DNA of 64,000 nt from Caprimulgus europaeus (lineage: Eukaryota; Chordata; Aves; Caprimulgiformes; Caprimulgidae): NCBI GenBank assembly GCA_907165065.1, contig OU015528.1, positions 27,922,515 to 27,986,514 of the forward strand. Reading direction: 5' to 3'. The notes beneath the pieces are model-generated. The model did no database searches, was not told where the DNA came from, and saw only the letters and a program-made list of their open reading frames with translations. Position 1 is the first letter of the stretch. Each line of letters begins with the position of its first letter. Positions 11,401 through 26,400 of the stretch are shown here, one piece after another. A program made the translations under genes and the position numbers.

Positions 11401-14400
11401 TGCAAAAACAAGAGAATCCGACAAGATGGGGGAAGTAAAACATACTAAAGAAAGCTTGGAAATCATTAACAAAAAAGCTCAAAAGATTAAACAGAATAGA
11501 AAATGCACGTGTGTGGGGAAGCCGCCAAAGTAATGACAGCTGGAGAGTGGAAGTGTGGCACAAATGGTTGCCATGCAGTACTTGGTAATTTTGCTCTGCT
11601 GATACACCCAGGGGATGAGAACTGCAACAGTTTGAGGTCATCACTTCCTACACACTGCTGAAAGGGCATTCAAGAATTTCCTAAAGCTTAAAAATAAGGT
11701 TTTGAAGGGGAAAACTTAGTTTTGGAAACAGGGGACATTTTGAAGAAGAAAAAAGTAATGGACAACATGGAAGAAATTTTTCAGTGTTCCATTACCAGCT
11801 GAAACACCTTGTTACCACAACCCAGTTATGGTATTGTGTATTATTATTTGAAAGCTACAGCCCCAAAACAACCCATATCCTCATGGATACTTCCACTTTA
11901 CATTTGGTGTGGAATGGGAGATGACAGGCAAGAGAGAAAAACTGCAAGTATAAATTTATCACGACTATGGTATTCCATATAACAAACCCTTAACTGATAT
12001 TAACCCCAATACTGCTCTTGCCATGGTTCTGCTAAAGCATACCTGCAGTTGTTTTCCATCTTGCTGTGAAGCAATGTGGCTGACTTGTTGAGATGGTGGG
12101 GGTGGAGGTGGAGGCGGAGGTAATCCCTGAGACAAATTTGTGGGAGCAGCTACCTGCATGAGAGGCACTCCGGTAGGGAGATGCACGGGCATTGGAGGGT
12201 GGATGTTGAAAGGATTTTGTGGCATATTCATCATGGGAGGATGGAGACCCACTGGATATGGAAAGATATTCATAGGTTGGTGCTGTGCATTCACTTGTGG
12301 CATTACATTCATTTGCTGCTGCATCATATTTATTGGTAACTGAGAACCATCACTTTGCTGGTTGCCTTGGTCTTTGAGGTTTGGATCTATCGAAAGAAAA
12401 AACAGACAGTATATGACTTTATAAAGCAAAAGTGGAGCCAGGCATCCAAACTCTTCATGAAGTATGGAGTATCAGAAAGTTTTCTGTCAGCTGAATATTT
12501 CAAATGTACTGCATGACATTATTACAGTCACCACCAGACATGTCACGGAGCCAAATGCTAGTTTCCGAGTCTAAAATATTCAGGTTACTATGGAAGTCTG
12601 CATTTTTAATTTCTATTTTCTCTACTTGTTCCCACAGCACAGCTAATAAATTATTCCATCACAATGAAACAGTAATTCTCCCTCAAAGAGCGGGATGACA
12701 ATATAACTTAGCCAGCTTCTGCAATTGCAAGTCAGGCATACGTTATCACATATGCAGTGCTCTGCTCCCCTTTGCCCGATTCACCCATTTCTGGTAACTA
12801 CAGAAATACTCTGCTGGGTTGGTTGGTTTTTTTGCTGTTGTTTTGTTTTTCCCCCCCACTGAATAATAAATCATTCTCAACCACTTTCAAAGATGTTCAT
12901 ATTTAGAAAGAGATGTTCAAAAACCCTGTAACAGTATAAGCCTAGAAGTAAAAACAACCTCTTGGGGTGGCGCTTCTTTAAAAACTTACTTTGCTATCTC
13001 ACTCTGTCTTCAAGAGAAGCAAAAAAATTCTAAGTCTAGATACAAGCAGCAAACCTTCCAAAAGTGAAGAAATTAGTTCTGAGAAACAGCTGATGGGTTA
13101 TAATTCAGATGTCGTGTCCTTAGAATCCCTTCCTTGAGGACCCCTGCCACTTAATTCACAGGGACTGGGATTTAAACTCTTGTGCTTCACGCCAAATCAC
13201 CATTTTTAAATGGGATAAGAGAATCACTGAGGTTGGAAGGGACCTATCGAGACCATCTAGTCCAACCCCCCTTGCTCAAGCAGGGTCAGCAAATGCAAGT
13301 GGCCCAGGACCACGCCATGATGCCAACCTAGCCTGTTTTATCCAATTTTGAGAGATCACTATGTTACTCTCAGCAGGAATTAACGTTCCAAAAGTGAATA
13401 TAACAGTGTGATTGTTCCAGAACTATGTGAAATAAAGTCTGAAAATCCCACAATACTTTCAGTTAAAGGTTTGATAAATTGTGCCTGCAGCACACTGAAA
13501 GTTGACAAAGTTGCCTCAAAACTAAGAGGCCACTGATGCACAGTTAACTCTGAAAAGAGGGAGGAAATCGCTGGCACATAGGATGAAAATGGATAAAAAT
13601 GAAAGACAAAACAAGGAGACAATGAGAAAGTCCAAGCAGGGTTGCCTTCAGAACGGGATTTTACAGTTTTTAAATACAAAACTTCAAGCAAAACCAAAAA
13701 GCCATCAAAGCACAAGAAGTCCCCAAACTCCAGACCTACAAACCTCCATATTGCAAAAAGACTATAGATTCACTCTGAATCATTTTGAAGAACTAATAAA
13801 CTCGAGATAGGTCAATGTGACTAGGATTTTACTCAGCTACTCTAGTTGTGACTAAGCTTTTATGTTTCAAAACTACGAATACCTTGTTCAGGTGTCTCCT
13901 CTTCCTGTCTCATTCCCCATCCAGACTGTGGGCTTGATGAATTGCGTCCCCTTCTTGAATAATAATTCTGCACATCAGCAGGTAAAGTCTTTCTTACAGC
14001 CCAGCTGGATGCAGATGTCCACCCAGATCTGTCAGCAGGTGTATCGAAAGAATAATCTTGTTCATTCTTACGCTTGTATGGCTGATGTTCTGGGAACCTT
14101 GAAGTTTCATTCCCTGAACCATTTGAGTTCCCTGAGAGAGGTTTTCTATTTTGCCAGTGATTTTCACTCTGGTCTCCATATGTGAAACCGCCTCTTCCAC
14201 GCCCACCCCGGCCACGCTGACCTCTCCCTCGATTCGGAATCCAACCTGGACCAAAGTTTTTATTCCAAGAATGTCCCGAATTATCATGCCTGCCATCTTC
14301 CCAGTGTGGTTTCTCTCTCTCTCTGTTCCTGACTTCTGGAACAGAGTTTATCCTTTCCATTACCCAGTCGGGACAATCATTCCTCCGCTTGTCTGAAGAA

Positions 14401-17400
14401 CACTGATCATCATTGTTGCTTTCTGTATTGTCCTTCTCTTTTTTAAGACTTTCATTCTGTTTTTCTTGATCACTTCTTCTGTATCGATCATTTCCCCTGG
14501 GACTCCTCCAGCTGTCATTTCCCCATCTCTCTTTCCATCGAGGCGAATGACTGTCCCTTTCATTTCTAGAGAATGAAGAACCTTTATTTCTTGTCCTAGA
14601 TCGTGATCTGGATCTAGATCGTGACCTAGACCACCTCCTATTTCTTCTTTCTCTCTCACGATCTCTTCTCTGACTATCTCTGTCACTGCTTCGAGATCTA
14701 GATTTTCGCCTTGGAGACGAATCCTTAGTTCTTGACCGAGAAGATGACCTCCTGCTTTCCCTGACAGTTTCCCTTTTGGGAGATTGAGACGGCGTCTTTT
14801 TCTCATCTTTGCATGTGCTTCTGCTTGGAGACCGAGATAAGGATCTCCTTCCCTCCCTGATGGTTTCCTTCTTGGGTGATCGTGAGGTCCTGTCTCCAGT
14901 CATCTCCCTTTTAGGGGATGGTGACTGAGATTTCCTGCCTTCTCTCCTAGAAGGAGACCAAGTTGTTGATGGAGAGTGAAATCTAGACCTCCTAGTTCGA
15001 GGCTTTTTGTCTTTTTTTGGTTCTGACTGGCACTCTCTTTCTTGAGAAATAGTTTCAGCTTTCTCATCAGGAAGTCCTGAAACTGAGGTACGGTTTCCCA
15101 CATCACCCTGTGGAGAGTTCACTTCTTGCTCTGTACTTTCAGCTGGTGGTAACTGCTCAATCTGAGGTTCATTCTGGTCACTGCAAAATGAGTCACAATC
15201 CATTGGTATCATTTCATTGCTATCTTCACCAAAATGTTTATGTTCTGCATGTATCTGGGGTGACTCTGAAGTTCTACCCTCTTCACTTTCTGGCATGACA
15301 TTCTCTTTTAAGGATTTTTCTGATGTACAGTCTGTAGAAATACTGTGTAGTAATGTATCTGGTTCTTTGTCTTGAACAATTTTTAAGTTTTGAGTGTTTG
15401 TACTTGCACAGTCTACTACTGCTTTTTCTTCAGCCTCAGAATCATCTATTTCTATGGCTTCTGGATGCTCAGGCAATTTGTTTCTGGGGCTCTCCAATTG
15501 CTGATCTTTTCCCAAAGGTTCTGGATAGTCCAACAATTCATTTTCTGGACTAGCTATGAGTTGATCTAGTTTTGCTGAAGCTTCTACATTCTCCATCAAT
15601 TCATTTTGAGGACTACACAATGTCTGATCTACTTTTTCAGAAGTTGCATCGTCACATACTTCATCTCTGGGACTAGCTACTGTTTCCATTTGTTCAACAG
15701 CATTTTCACAGATGTCCTGATCTACTTTTTTTCCAGTAACTCCTTTTACTTCAAATTCCTGACTTTTGCCCCCTGAAGTTAGTAATGGAGGTTCTTGGAC
15801 AGAAAAGCTCACATCCACGTTGCTTAAAGTACCTTCATCTTTCTGGTCACATTCTCCTGTAGTTTCCTCAATTTCTGCATGTTCGCTACAGCTTTCCAAT
15901 CCATTAGCAGATTCTGTTTCTGCATTATTTTTCGGTGGAAGGCTCGTGTTACTACTTTCATTCTCTGACTGCTGCTCTTTATCTAATGTTAGAACTGCTT
16001 CAGACTCAGCAATGTCATCATCTTCCACTGAATCACCAGAAGATTTTTCAGAACGTGCAGAACTTCTCAGTTTCTTTTTAACCACAGGTGTTTGTTGTTT
16101 ACCTATTCTTTTAGACTTTTGTTTTGGAGGAGCCCTCTCTGATTCTGAAGGAGATTTATTCAGAGATGGGTTATTGCCATCAGAGGCACTGCATACAGAA
16201 CTGCTTGACCGAGGTGAGCTCCGAGACTGACCCAGAGTCTCATTTTTGCTGTTTCGTGCAGACCTTCTTCTAGGAGTAGTGTTAACCAATTTCCTTCTAG
16301 TTCCTCTAGTGCCAGATGAACCAGAAGCTTGCTTTTTCTCTTCTCCTTCTTGGGTACATGCAACAGCATATCCTTTGCCTAAAGATTCTAATAAAAGCAG
16401 AATACGTTAAAGTTTGATAATAACTGTTTATCCAAACACAGTTAAGAACATAAAATGACCAGTTTAACAGATATCCTCAAATAATACAATTTAAGATTTA
16501 GTACAAAATGTTGCCACAGCATTTATTCTTTTTTCAGTGCAGACTTTAAAGAATAGAATCAGGCTAACAAAGGGACACATGAGAAGCAGTATCAGCAGGG
16601 TTACATGGACAGTAATGGCATTCACAATGCAATCACTACCGATACTGCTGTTCAAAGATAGTCAGTATTTATGCTATTAGAAAAGTAAGGAGTTAACCAC
16701 ACAACACTGCTAGCACATGGCAGTTCCTGTCATTCTAAAACGCAGACCTCTTCGCAGTGAAGCCTCAATATTGCAGCAAGTGATATTTTTAAATGGCCAT
16801 CAGTGAATGATCACCTGGGAAGCAGCTGATCAGAAGCAGCAATGACAGCATACCTCTCTCCAACACCTAACTGCAGACAGTGCACACTCATTCACCCGCT
16901 GTAAGGCAGACCCGCCGCGCTCCAGGGCAAACCTTCTGCCTTAAGGCCCCTGGGGTACCTGCAGCACCTGACAAACTCAGTAAGGAGCGCAAGTTTTGGG
17001 GCAGCCCAGGGCACATAAAAAAACCTGAAGCCATAAGAAGAATGATCTTAAGTTGCACACAGCAGCACAGGAGCTCTTGTGTGGATACTGTATGAATTTA
17101 TTTGCTGCTATTCACAATTTGATAAAAGTCTTTGTAGGGCAGCCAAGGGTTACACTCACTGCAAAAGGAACAGACTGTACTCTTGATACCTCTGAAAGCT
17201 TATGAGGGGCAGCTCAGGAATTAACAATTACTGATAATTAAGTAAACATACTTGAATTTAATACTCACTTCAGAACTAAGTTAGTTTGAGATGTCTATTA
17301 ATTTGTTTTGTACTTTGTGTAGACTTTAGAAAGGATCAGGAATTTGGTGTTTAAATTAATTATTTTTACAACTTAATTTGCATATACAAATAGTGGAAAC

Positions 17401-20400
17401 TTGCTAAGAAAGTTTAATTTCTACAGATTTTACAATGGTTCTATCACATCACACTTAAACTCTTGATTCTAACTCTCTGTACAACATTATTTCCCATGCT
17501 TTTATTGCACTAAAATATTTTTAAAAAATATTTTAAACAGATTACATAAAAATCAGATAGGAATACGACAAGTATGTAAAACAGCACAAAATCCTCTTTC
17601 TACCACTTACCACTTTGTTAGCAGAATCAAAAACATATCACTGTATTAAATGTAAACTTATCATCTGATAAGAGCAGTAATTCCGCAAACACCCCACTAG
17701 CTGTTAGAAGGTTAGTGCAGAGCACAGGACTATAATCACCTCCTCTGACTTTCCTTGTAAACAATTTGACTGAACAAGAAGAAAAAATTCCAGTTTTGGT
17801 TTTCGATGTCCATGGACCAAATTATCACAAGATAATGCAAATAAATGGTATTGATTGTATAGAAGGTACCATGGCTCTAAAAGACAACAAAGTGTGTAGT
17901 AAAGAACCTCCAAAGGAGTGATGACTAGGTGACTATCACTATTTGAGGTATCTACTGTAACAGTCTGACCAATAACTTTGTTAGGAACTGACTTCACAGT
18001 GGTTAACCATCAGTTATTGAGCCACGTGGGGCTGTCTCAGACTATGTTTCCAAACCTACTACAATAGCCAGGAAAGCAAGTCAGATATTAAAAATTTGGA
18101 AGGACATATAACAAATAAGCCTGAGTAGAAAGTAGAAAGATCCCAAATCTCTTCCATCTCTTTGCCTGCTAGTCAACGGGAAGTAGTGTAATTCCCTGTT
18201 CAAAGAAGGTATTATCTCTAGCCTGAGTATGGAGAGAGAGGCTGTAGGAAGGTAATTCCTTCCATGTCTTCGTCTTCTGCTAAGTTCCTGACAGACCCTG
18301 AGCTTGAGCACCTTTGCAAGCTTTTACCCCATAGGTCTTGTGGGCATACTGAAAGAGATCCATACACTGCACTATTTCCTGACTACTCTTCCTCTCTGTC
18401 AGGAAATAGTTTGTTCCTCACATGGTACAATACACCAGTTAAATCTGTCAAACAATTCATAATGTTTCAAAATGAGATTTATCCTTGAACAGTAGGAAAA
18501 GAAATTGAAGCATGAAAAAGTGTTGAATTTAGAAAGGGAATTTTCAAACGAAGAACAGTTATGCCAGTTTTGGAGTGGTTGGTTCATCTTCTATATTCTA
18601 ATTTCAGAAATAAAACAGCTGGTTTTGAAATAGTACCAAACTGCATAAAAACTTATTTTTTTCCTGTTAAATGTAACTGTATACTCTGATTTGATTTCTG
18701 AGAATCGTATTTCAACAATACACTACATGAGCTATAAATAAAACTTACAAAAAAAAAGTTTACCAAAGTTTTCCAAAGGCCTGATATTTGTTGGAAAAAT
18801 TGTCCCTTCCACTGTAGTAGAAGCAAGAAGAAAGGTCTCAGCTTCAGCTCCGTAAGACATTAAGGGAATTCTGGAAAAGTAAAAAGCATTAACATTAGTT
18901 GGTTTAGCTGTTTTTAGCGAGTTTTGGAAACAATGCACAAAACCAAAACATTAGGCAAGCAGGACACTTCCAACCTCATCACAGTTAGAAAGAAAGAGAA
19001 AGCTGACAGAGAGCAAAACTTTCCTTCTCTTATTTCGTTTCAGGCTTATATTAGTGTCTAATCTAGTAAAACAGTTTGAACAAGGTATGTTATGTTAAAG
19101 CAATATACATTTGGCTTTCTTCGAAGCCAGACATAGAACTATGACAGTCAACTCCAAATTAGTAGGCTATACTACTGGAAATAAAACTCTGAACACTGAT
19201 TTAGTACTTCAGCAGAATAGCCTTTTCTGCAGAAAAATAAGAAATAGTCTACACAATGATTTACTAAAGGTAGTGTTTGGTTTTTGTTTGTTTTTAACAT
19301 ACAAAATAAATGCATACATATTCAGACTCCTTCAGCAAATCTTGAGTGAAAACAGAATTTAGTTACATATCTACAATTTTTAAGTTGTCACTGAGTTGGA
19401 AGGAAACCTTCCATAAGGAAAAGTAAATGTAAAAAGAATTAAGTTAATTATTTAAAACCTAGGTGCAACTTTTAATTATAATTAAAAATCTCTTTACTTG
19501 CTCTCTTGTCTTTAGCCTTTGTTTTACTTCAAAGAGAGTAAAGAGATATGTAGCAAAATTAAGATCATGGACAGAAACAATTTCTTATTGTGTTATTTTA
19601 AAATCAGTTATTTTTAATGCTTCTGCTTTAAATTCACGATAACATCCATAGAGTATGTTTTAACATGCATCTGCTCCTCAACAACAACAAAAAAATTTTA
19701 TATTCTCTGTTGCATTTGATAGAACCCCATATAAACAACTACAGAAAGAAGAGTTAGAACCAACCTGTGAAAGGGGGAAATGAGGGGGCCATCAGAATCA
19801 GACTGATGTTAAAGCAAATGTTGTCTGATTTCTAATGATAGAAATAATTATAAAAGCACCCTGAACGCTAACTTCCAATAGAATAATACATTTAAACTTG
19901 CATTTCTGTGAAAAAGTGACAGATGCACAAGTCAGTGGAGTTACTACACTCAAAATGAGTACCAAAAAAAGCATTAAGATATACAGAAAAGAATCTATGG
20001 ACATAAAAATAGCATGCAGCAAATACACAAAAATCTAGGAAGTTATACGCAGACTTTATTCAGTTTTACGATCACACAATATTCTATCTAAAGAGCGATT
20101 TGAATTAATCAAATTCCAAACTTGAAATATTATATTAAGGTCCTTTGCACTGTGAATACAAAACACACACCTTTCAACTCTAGCAAGCACAGATGAACAG
20201 GACAATTCCAGTTCTTGTCTCTTCTGTCTGATTGCTGCATCGACGTCTGTTAATTCTGTACTGAAATACAAATTTCATACAAAAAGTTACAAAAAGTAAC
20301 TTTGTACTATGAGAGTTCTGTATTTCAATAATTGCTTCTATCAAATACTTAAAAAAATTTAACTGTATTAGAGCTTTCAACAGTAATGATGAAACCAGGC

Positions 20401-23400
20401 ATGGTTATTGTTTAAAGGGAAAAAGTAGCCTTAGTAAACATAACAGCAGTTCTAAACAAATGAGGCAGACAGAATGGAAAACAGCAGATGAAATGCATCT
20501 TCTTGGAGTTGAAAGATGGAGAAACTTTGCATCCTTGACAAATTAACACTGTTGTGTGCATGGCAAAAAGTTTTTTTTCATTTACAGACTACTGAAAATA
20601 TAAAGACACTTTTTTTTTTTTAATTAGGCCTTATTATCCAAATAATGTTCTTCTGGATTGTTCTTTTTCTTCCATTTTCTCAACCAATTTTTTTTTTTAT
20701 GCCCATTCTTAAGTATTAGGCTCTTTAAGCAAAATTGCTTCATGTATGTTTACAGTATAAACTCCTCTTGGAGTCAAGGAACAACAACAAAGACTGCTTC
20801 TGACACAAAACAGGATATTCACTGTTAACTGTTTTGCTAACTGTTGTTGTAGTAACAGGACTAACCCTTTCCTATCCAAGGCTCCAATTTATCAAGTTTA
20901 GATATGAGTTAAAAATAAAACTTATTAACTCCTATTATATCAATGAGATTAAAAGCACACATTTACGCTTTTTAATGCTGAACACGACAGACAAAACTAA
21001 TTTTAAGATGTTTGTGCTTATCCTTTAACTGCATGTCACCAATGAACATAAACCCAGCCAATCTTCAAAGTATTTCAAGGCAGTATATACAGGTAGAAGC
21101 AGAAAGAACTGTAGCATCTACAATAGAGTAACCCATCAGTTTATATTAGGCACTAGTATATACTAACCAGTCATTTCTACAGCTGAATTCTTCATTGCTA
21201 CCACTGGCCGGAAGCGTGCTGAAGAAATTAGTTCTGAAGCACTCATTCCAGCAGGTCTGTCTTTTGGGCTACCAAAAAAAAAAAGAAATAAAGACATCTA
21301 AAATAAAATAATTAACATTTAATACATGAAGATGCACTGAAATTAAATCATGTCAGCCAGACTTTAGCTCACAAAAAGCAGGCACCATAGTAGCACCATA
21401 GTTACATGCTGAGATTTGCAGTTACAGCAAACAAATTTTCTCTATTCAGCCTCTTAAGTTTTCAACACTTGCTCTTTGCAGACAAACTTTACATTTTATA
21501 TGGGCTTTCCACAGCAGTCTTTAACACTCCATACCGAAGTTATGAATAAATGAGCCCGATCTCTACTGTTTGACAATTCCCATTTCCGATACCTGAGGAA
21601 CCCCAGTCAGTACAGCGCTAGCACGTTCAGACAGACCCTTTCACAGCAGTTTACTGAATATTTGGTTTCAAAGTAACACGAAAACCTAATGGAAGTACCT
21701 GGGATTCTCCTTTGCCCTTTGGCAGGATTACAAAACATAAGATTGACTAGTGCGTCTGTTTACTGTTTACACAGGCACAATACTCAGAATCCACTTCATA
21801 TTTCAACAAATACCTTCTATTTCAATTGTATGCTTGAGTATTGCCTTCTGCACTGTGTGCAGCAAACAGCTCAGCTCTGCTGCTGTTGCTATGGGCTGGG
21901 CTGGCTGCAGGGAAGAAAAAGCCGAACAATAATCCTCCAGACACTTTTCCCAGACTACCAGACTGACACACTTACCTACACTGACCCATTTTTGCCATTT
22001 ACATCCTGAAGGGTTAATGCCACCTTAAACCTAAAACATTTCTGTTCATTCCCCATTACCGGTATTTTAAAATGGGAATTTATTTTCTGCAATTTTCTTA
22101 TAGAATATATTTACTCTGATGAAAAATAAACTTTGTAATGGGATGTACATAGATACATGTCTCTAGTATCCAGTCATTATCCATATGCTCCATCAAGCCC
22201 TGGCAAAGAGAGTGGGTTTTGATGGGAACATGCCCTATTTGATCAGTGTGCAAATAGTAAGTTTCTTCTAAAAAGCTGTTGTTTTTATTTTAAAAATGCT
22301 GTAATTTTGAACACTAACATTTCTCCCTCCATCTAAAAAAGCTACCCAGATGTTCCACAAATATCCTCATGAAGTAGCTGTTAGCAAGTCAGCGCTTTCT
22401 TTCAAATTCTTCTAAACTTTGAATGTTTATTGGATAACTGAGCCTTGTACCTCCTCCTGAAGTTTTTTTAATGGCACTACTTTTGTTTATACACTTTTTT
22501 GTGCAACAGGTACCACTTGAGACATTAATGTTATTAAACAGTGCACAATAAATCACTGAAACTACATATGAAAGCATTCACCAATCAAAAAGTCAAATTG
22601 GGTTGATCTACCGTTAAGCCCTATCCTTCCAGTTCAAAACCTCTTTAATTCAATTAAAGATACCTTTAACTTTAAACGGTAACAGAAACAAAATTTCTCA
22701 GTACCTAACTTAGAAGGGGAAGGCTGGAGCTGAAGATATCCCCGAGAACTGGTGTATAAGTACCAAATAAAAGTGACAACTCAGGCCACCGGCTACTGAA
22801 AAGACACATGATGCAGTACGTGCCCACGCACTACATGAAGCAAGGCAGCATGCAAAACAGGGACTTCAAGATAGTTTTTCCTCAAAATTTTTAAACTTCA
22901 GGGAAGACAGAATGACAGAGAACATTGACATACATTTACACTTCAGAACTAAATTTATGGCCTAAAAGTATTTCATGCAAATAAATTTACAGGTATAACT
23001 ATGAATAAAAAAAAGGCACTGATCACAAACTTGTTTCCCAGAGACACAAAATATTTCTGAAAGGAGGGAAGGCAGTAATCAAACTGAGCTTTTATAATAG
23101 CCTCTTATAAATTCTGCATATTATAAGCCTGTGTTATATGCTAAAATTCATGAACTAAACAAAGAACCTGAAAACATAAACATTCTTGGGAGTAATCTCC
23201 TATTAAAAAAACAACAATGAAAGCTATAATGTCCACGGCTTATTCATGTAACAAAATACTTTTTTGATTACATTACGTATTTTCATGTAAATATTGAAAA
23301 ACCTCATAATCTTCATATAATTGTACTTGGCTAACAGCTTGTAGCCGATACCACCTTCATTTGGTAAAGAAAGATTAAAACAGGGTAGCTAGAGTATCTT

Positions 23401-26400
23401 TTATTACAACACTGTAATCTAAATGAAAACATTTAACACCAAAAAACTAAGTTTCATCTGAAAGAGAAGCTCATAACCTAGCATTATATTCTAATTACTT
23501 TGTTCAAGACAAAAAAAAGTTTGGATCATACTAAAATTAACAAATATAAAAAGTTAAAAATAAGGAGAAAGGTAGTTTTAAAAATAGTTTAATGAGAAAA
23601 AGTTTAAAAATACTTAATTATCAGAACCAACCTTGTTTATCTTCACAGACAAAGCTTTCTTTTGTTTGCCGTACAAAATATTACCTGTGTGGAATACGAA
23701 ACAAAATTGTGATCTTAATTTTAGCACATTAGTTTTTAATTGTTTGTCAAAATCATTAATGCAATGAGATGTTTATGAAGATATGTCTCAAGTGTATTTA
23801 CAATGTTTACAAGTAAAATTAAAAAGCATGCACCTTCAGAATAGCTTTTTTATATCAAGCAGTTTTCACCTCTTCAGATATCTGCTTAATTTCTTAAGTT
23901 ATGAACGCACTTATCGAAGAATACTTATTAGACAAGCCTCTCAAAATGGCAGCCCCAAACACAGCTAAGTGCTTCTTGTCTCTGAACTGTCACCAAAAAA
24001 CTTCCTGTGAATAACAGCTAGTCATTAGCTGTGCATTAACTGTCTGATGAAGAGTATGACTTAAGGCTGAAACCAAATCCATCTAACTTGTGACTAAAAT
24101 CGAAGAGGCAGTCTTTCCAGTAAAATAACAACAGTAGTTTTGCATACTGCAATTTTGTTCTCTTCAGTTCCATGCTTCCATTCCTCGTTAATTTAGTTTT
24201 TGTATGCAAATGTAAGTAATAAAAAAACCAACCTCATCAAGAAAAGAAATTCTAGAGTTCCTTAATAAAAAACCAGCAATTTAGCAAATGGAGGACAAAT
24301 ACCAACTTACTGTATTTTTTCTTCACAACTTTACTTAATTTTGCTGTTAACGGCTTTCTGTCTGGACATACAGCTCTCCTGAAAATTAACAAAACGTATT
24401 ACAAACGTAATTTCTGAGTATGTTTAAGCTAACAGTATATACACCCAAACAAAATCAGCTCCTATTTTAAGGAAGTTTTATTTTGTGCACACAAACCTAG
24501 TTCTGACTGCCATTAAAACCTGAACTTGCATCATGTATATCATCTTCCACATACTAAAACCCACAGTGCTCCAAAAAGCTTACAGACAGAAAAAAAAAAT
24601 AAATTAAAATTTAGAGAACAAAAGTTAATATCCTTTATTTATTCTGGATGCTTAATTTTGCTTGATTTCTTGGCAACATGTGGAAGATATTATAACTTGT
24701 TTGCATAAATACTTTGAAGAATATCAAAGTCAATGATGATTCAGAATGGTGAGGTGCAAAGATCAATCTTATTTATTTTCTAATAAGAGACAAAAAGGGT
24801 AATTTACATCCAGTTATCTTTCCTGTAGTGAAGTCTGCTTCAAAGTCAATCTCAAGAAATCTGTATATATCATATATTCCATTAAAAACTGACTTTAGAT
24901 TATCACTATTTACTGGAATTTGTCGCTGTAATCCTGAGCTTCCCCTTATACAATGCAGCAAACGTGACAACATAAAACTTCTCAAAACAGGAATGGTGTT
25001 TCCACAGTTTCCTCCCAAATACAGTAAAAGAAAATAAGTTCTTGACTACAACTATGTTTTACAATAAAAGATGAACACCACCAATGTTTATGATAACATG
25101 CAAGAAAGGGGCTGCCTGTTTAGATAACCACAGAATCACAGAATGGCAGGGGTTGGAAGGGACCTCTGGAGATCATCCAGTCCAACCCCCCTGCCAAAGC
25201 AGGTTCACCTAGAGCAAGTTGCACAGGAAAGCGTCCAGGCGGGTTCTGAACATCTCCAGAGAAGGAGACTCCACAACCTCTCTGGTGCTCTGGCACCCTC
25301 ACAGTAAAGAAGTTTTTCCTCATGTTTAAGCAGAACCTCCTGTGTTCCAGCTTGTGCCTGTTGCCCCTTGTCCTATCACGGCCACCACTGAGAAGAGTCT
25401 GGCCCCATGCTCTTGACGCCTGCCCTTTAGATAGTTATAAACATTAATAAGGTCCCCTCTCAGTCTTCTCTTCTGTAGGCTAAACAGACCCAGCTCTCTC
25501 AGAAGATGATTTACATCTTTAAAATACAATCTAGCCATAAAACCTAAACTCAAATTAAGAAATTTGTCACAATTACTTAAAAAAATGCAACTTCCACAGA
25601 TATACTTTCACAGTAAGGAGCAAAGAAGTTGCTCCTTACTTCTTGCTTGCTATTGTAAGTATTCAAGTGGGAATTACATCAGTGATAAAAGTAAAGCTAA
25701 ACTACCACTCATGGAAAATAGTTCATTTTAAAATAAACTTAACTTTTCAAAAAATTTCCAGGGTGTATTTTTTTTTTTAAAAAGCATTTATATTTTGAAT
25801 ATTCTAATTAGAATACTTTAAATTAAGTGGACAACCAACCTCACAAAACTTTTAATCTTTGTATGGCTATATTTTCCCTTATTGCAGGCACAGTTTTCTT
25901 CTTCTTCCTTCCTCTTTAGTTGTTTTTTAACCTGAACCTGTATTGAAAAATAGGTAAATTCAATCTAGAATCTCAATACACATGGGTTTTAAATACAAAG
26001 ACTCTTAAGGTCTACAGAGAAAATAAGCTCAAATAGAAGGATTCAAAACCACAGCAAATCATTACTTCTTTAATCTCAGAGTTCATAGATTTAAAACTAT
26101 TTTTCATTAAAAAGAAAAAACCAACACATTGATATGTATATTGGCTATGCCAGAGATGCATACTAATTCCAAAAGACCAGAAATCCCTAAACATTCAGAC
26201 TGCCACTGCCAGTATCTCAAAGCTATGCACTATCTTCCATTCAGAATTTGGAAGCTAAGTTTTTTAAAGGAAGTTGGTTGATCTGAAGACACAAGGTTCA
26301 GCTTGGGAAAATGCTGAACGATCACTCAATTTCAAATGACTCCTCATAACTAAAAACCACCTGATTTACTTCTAGAGTAAAATAACTTACGGATGTCATA

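Noticed and set aside
21164..21268. Alternative frame and donor for SCAF11 exon 8 (reading [13 protein letters not shown]).
   Set aside because: It does not join exon 7 in phase, while the other frame gives the CFRTNFF block shared with human SCAF11 and a proper Cys at the exon 9 junction.
25326..25553. 75-codon minus-strand open frame.
   Set aside because: It is mostly CR1 LINE sequence running in its sense direction, truncated and without a functional domain.
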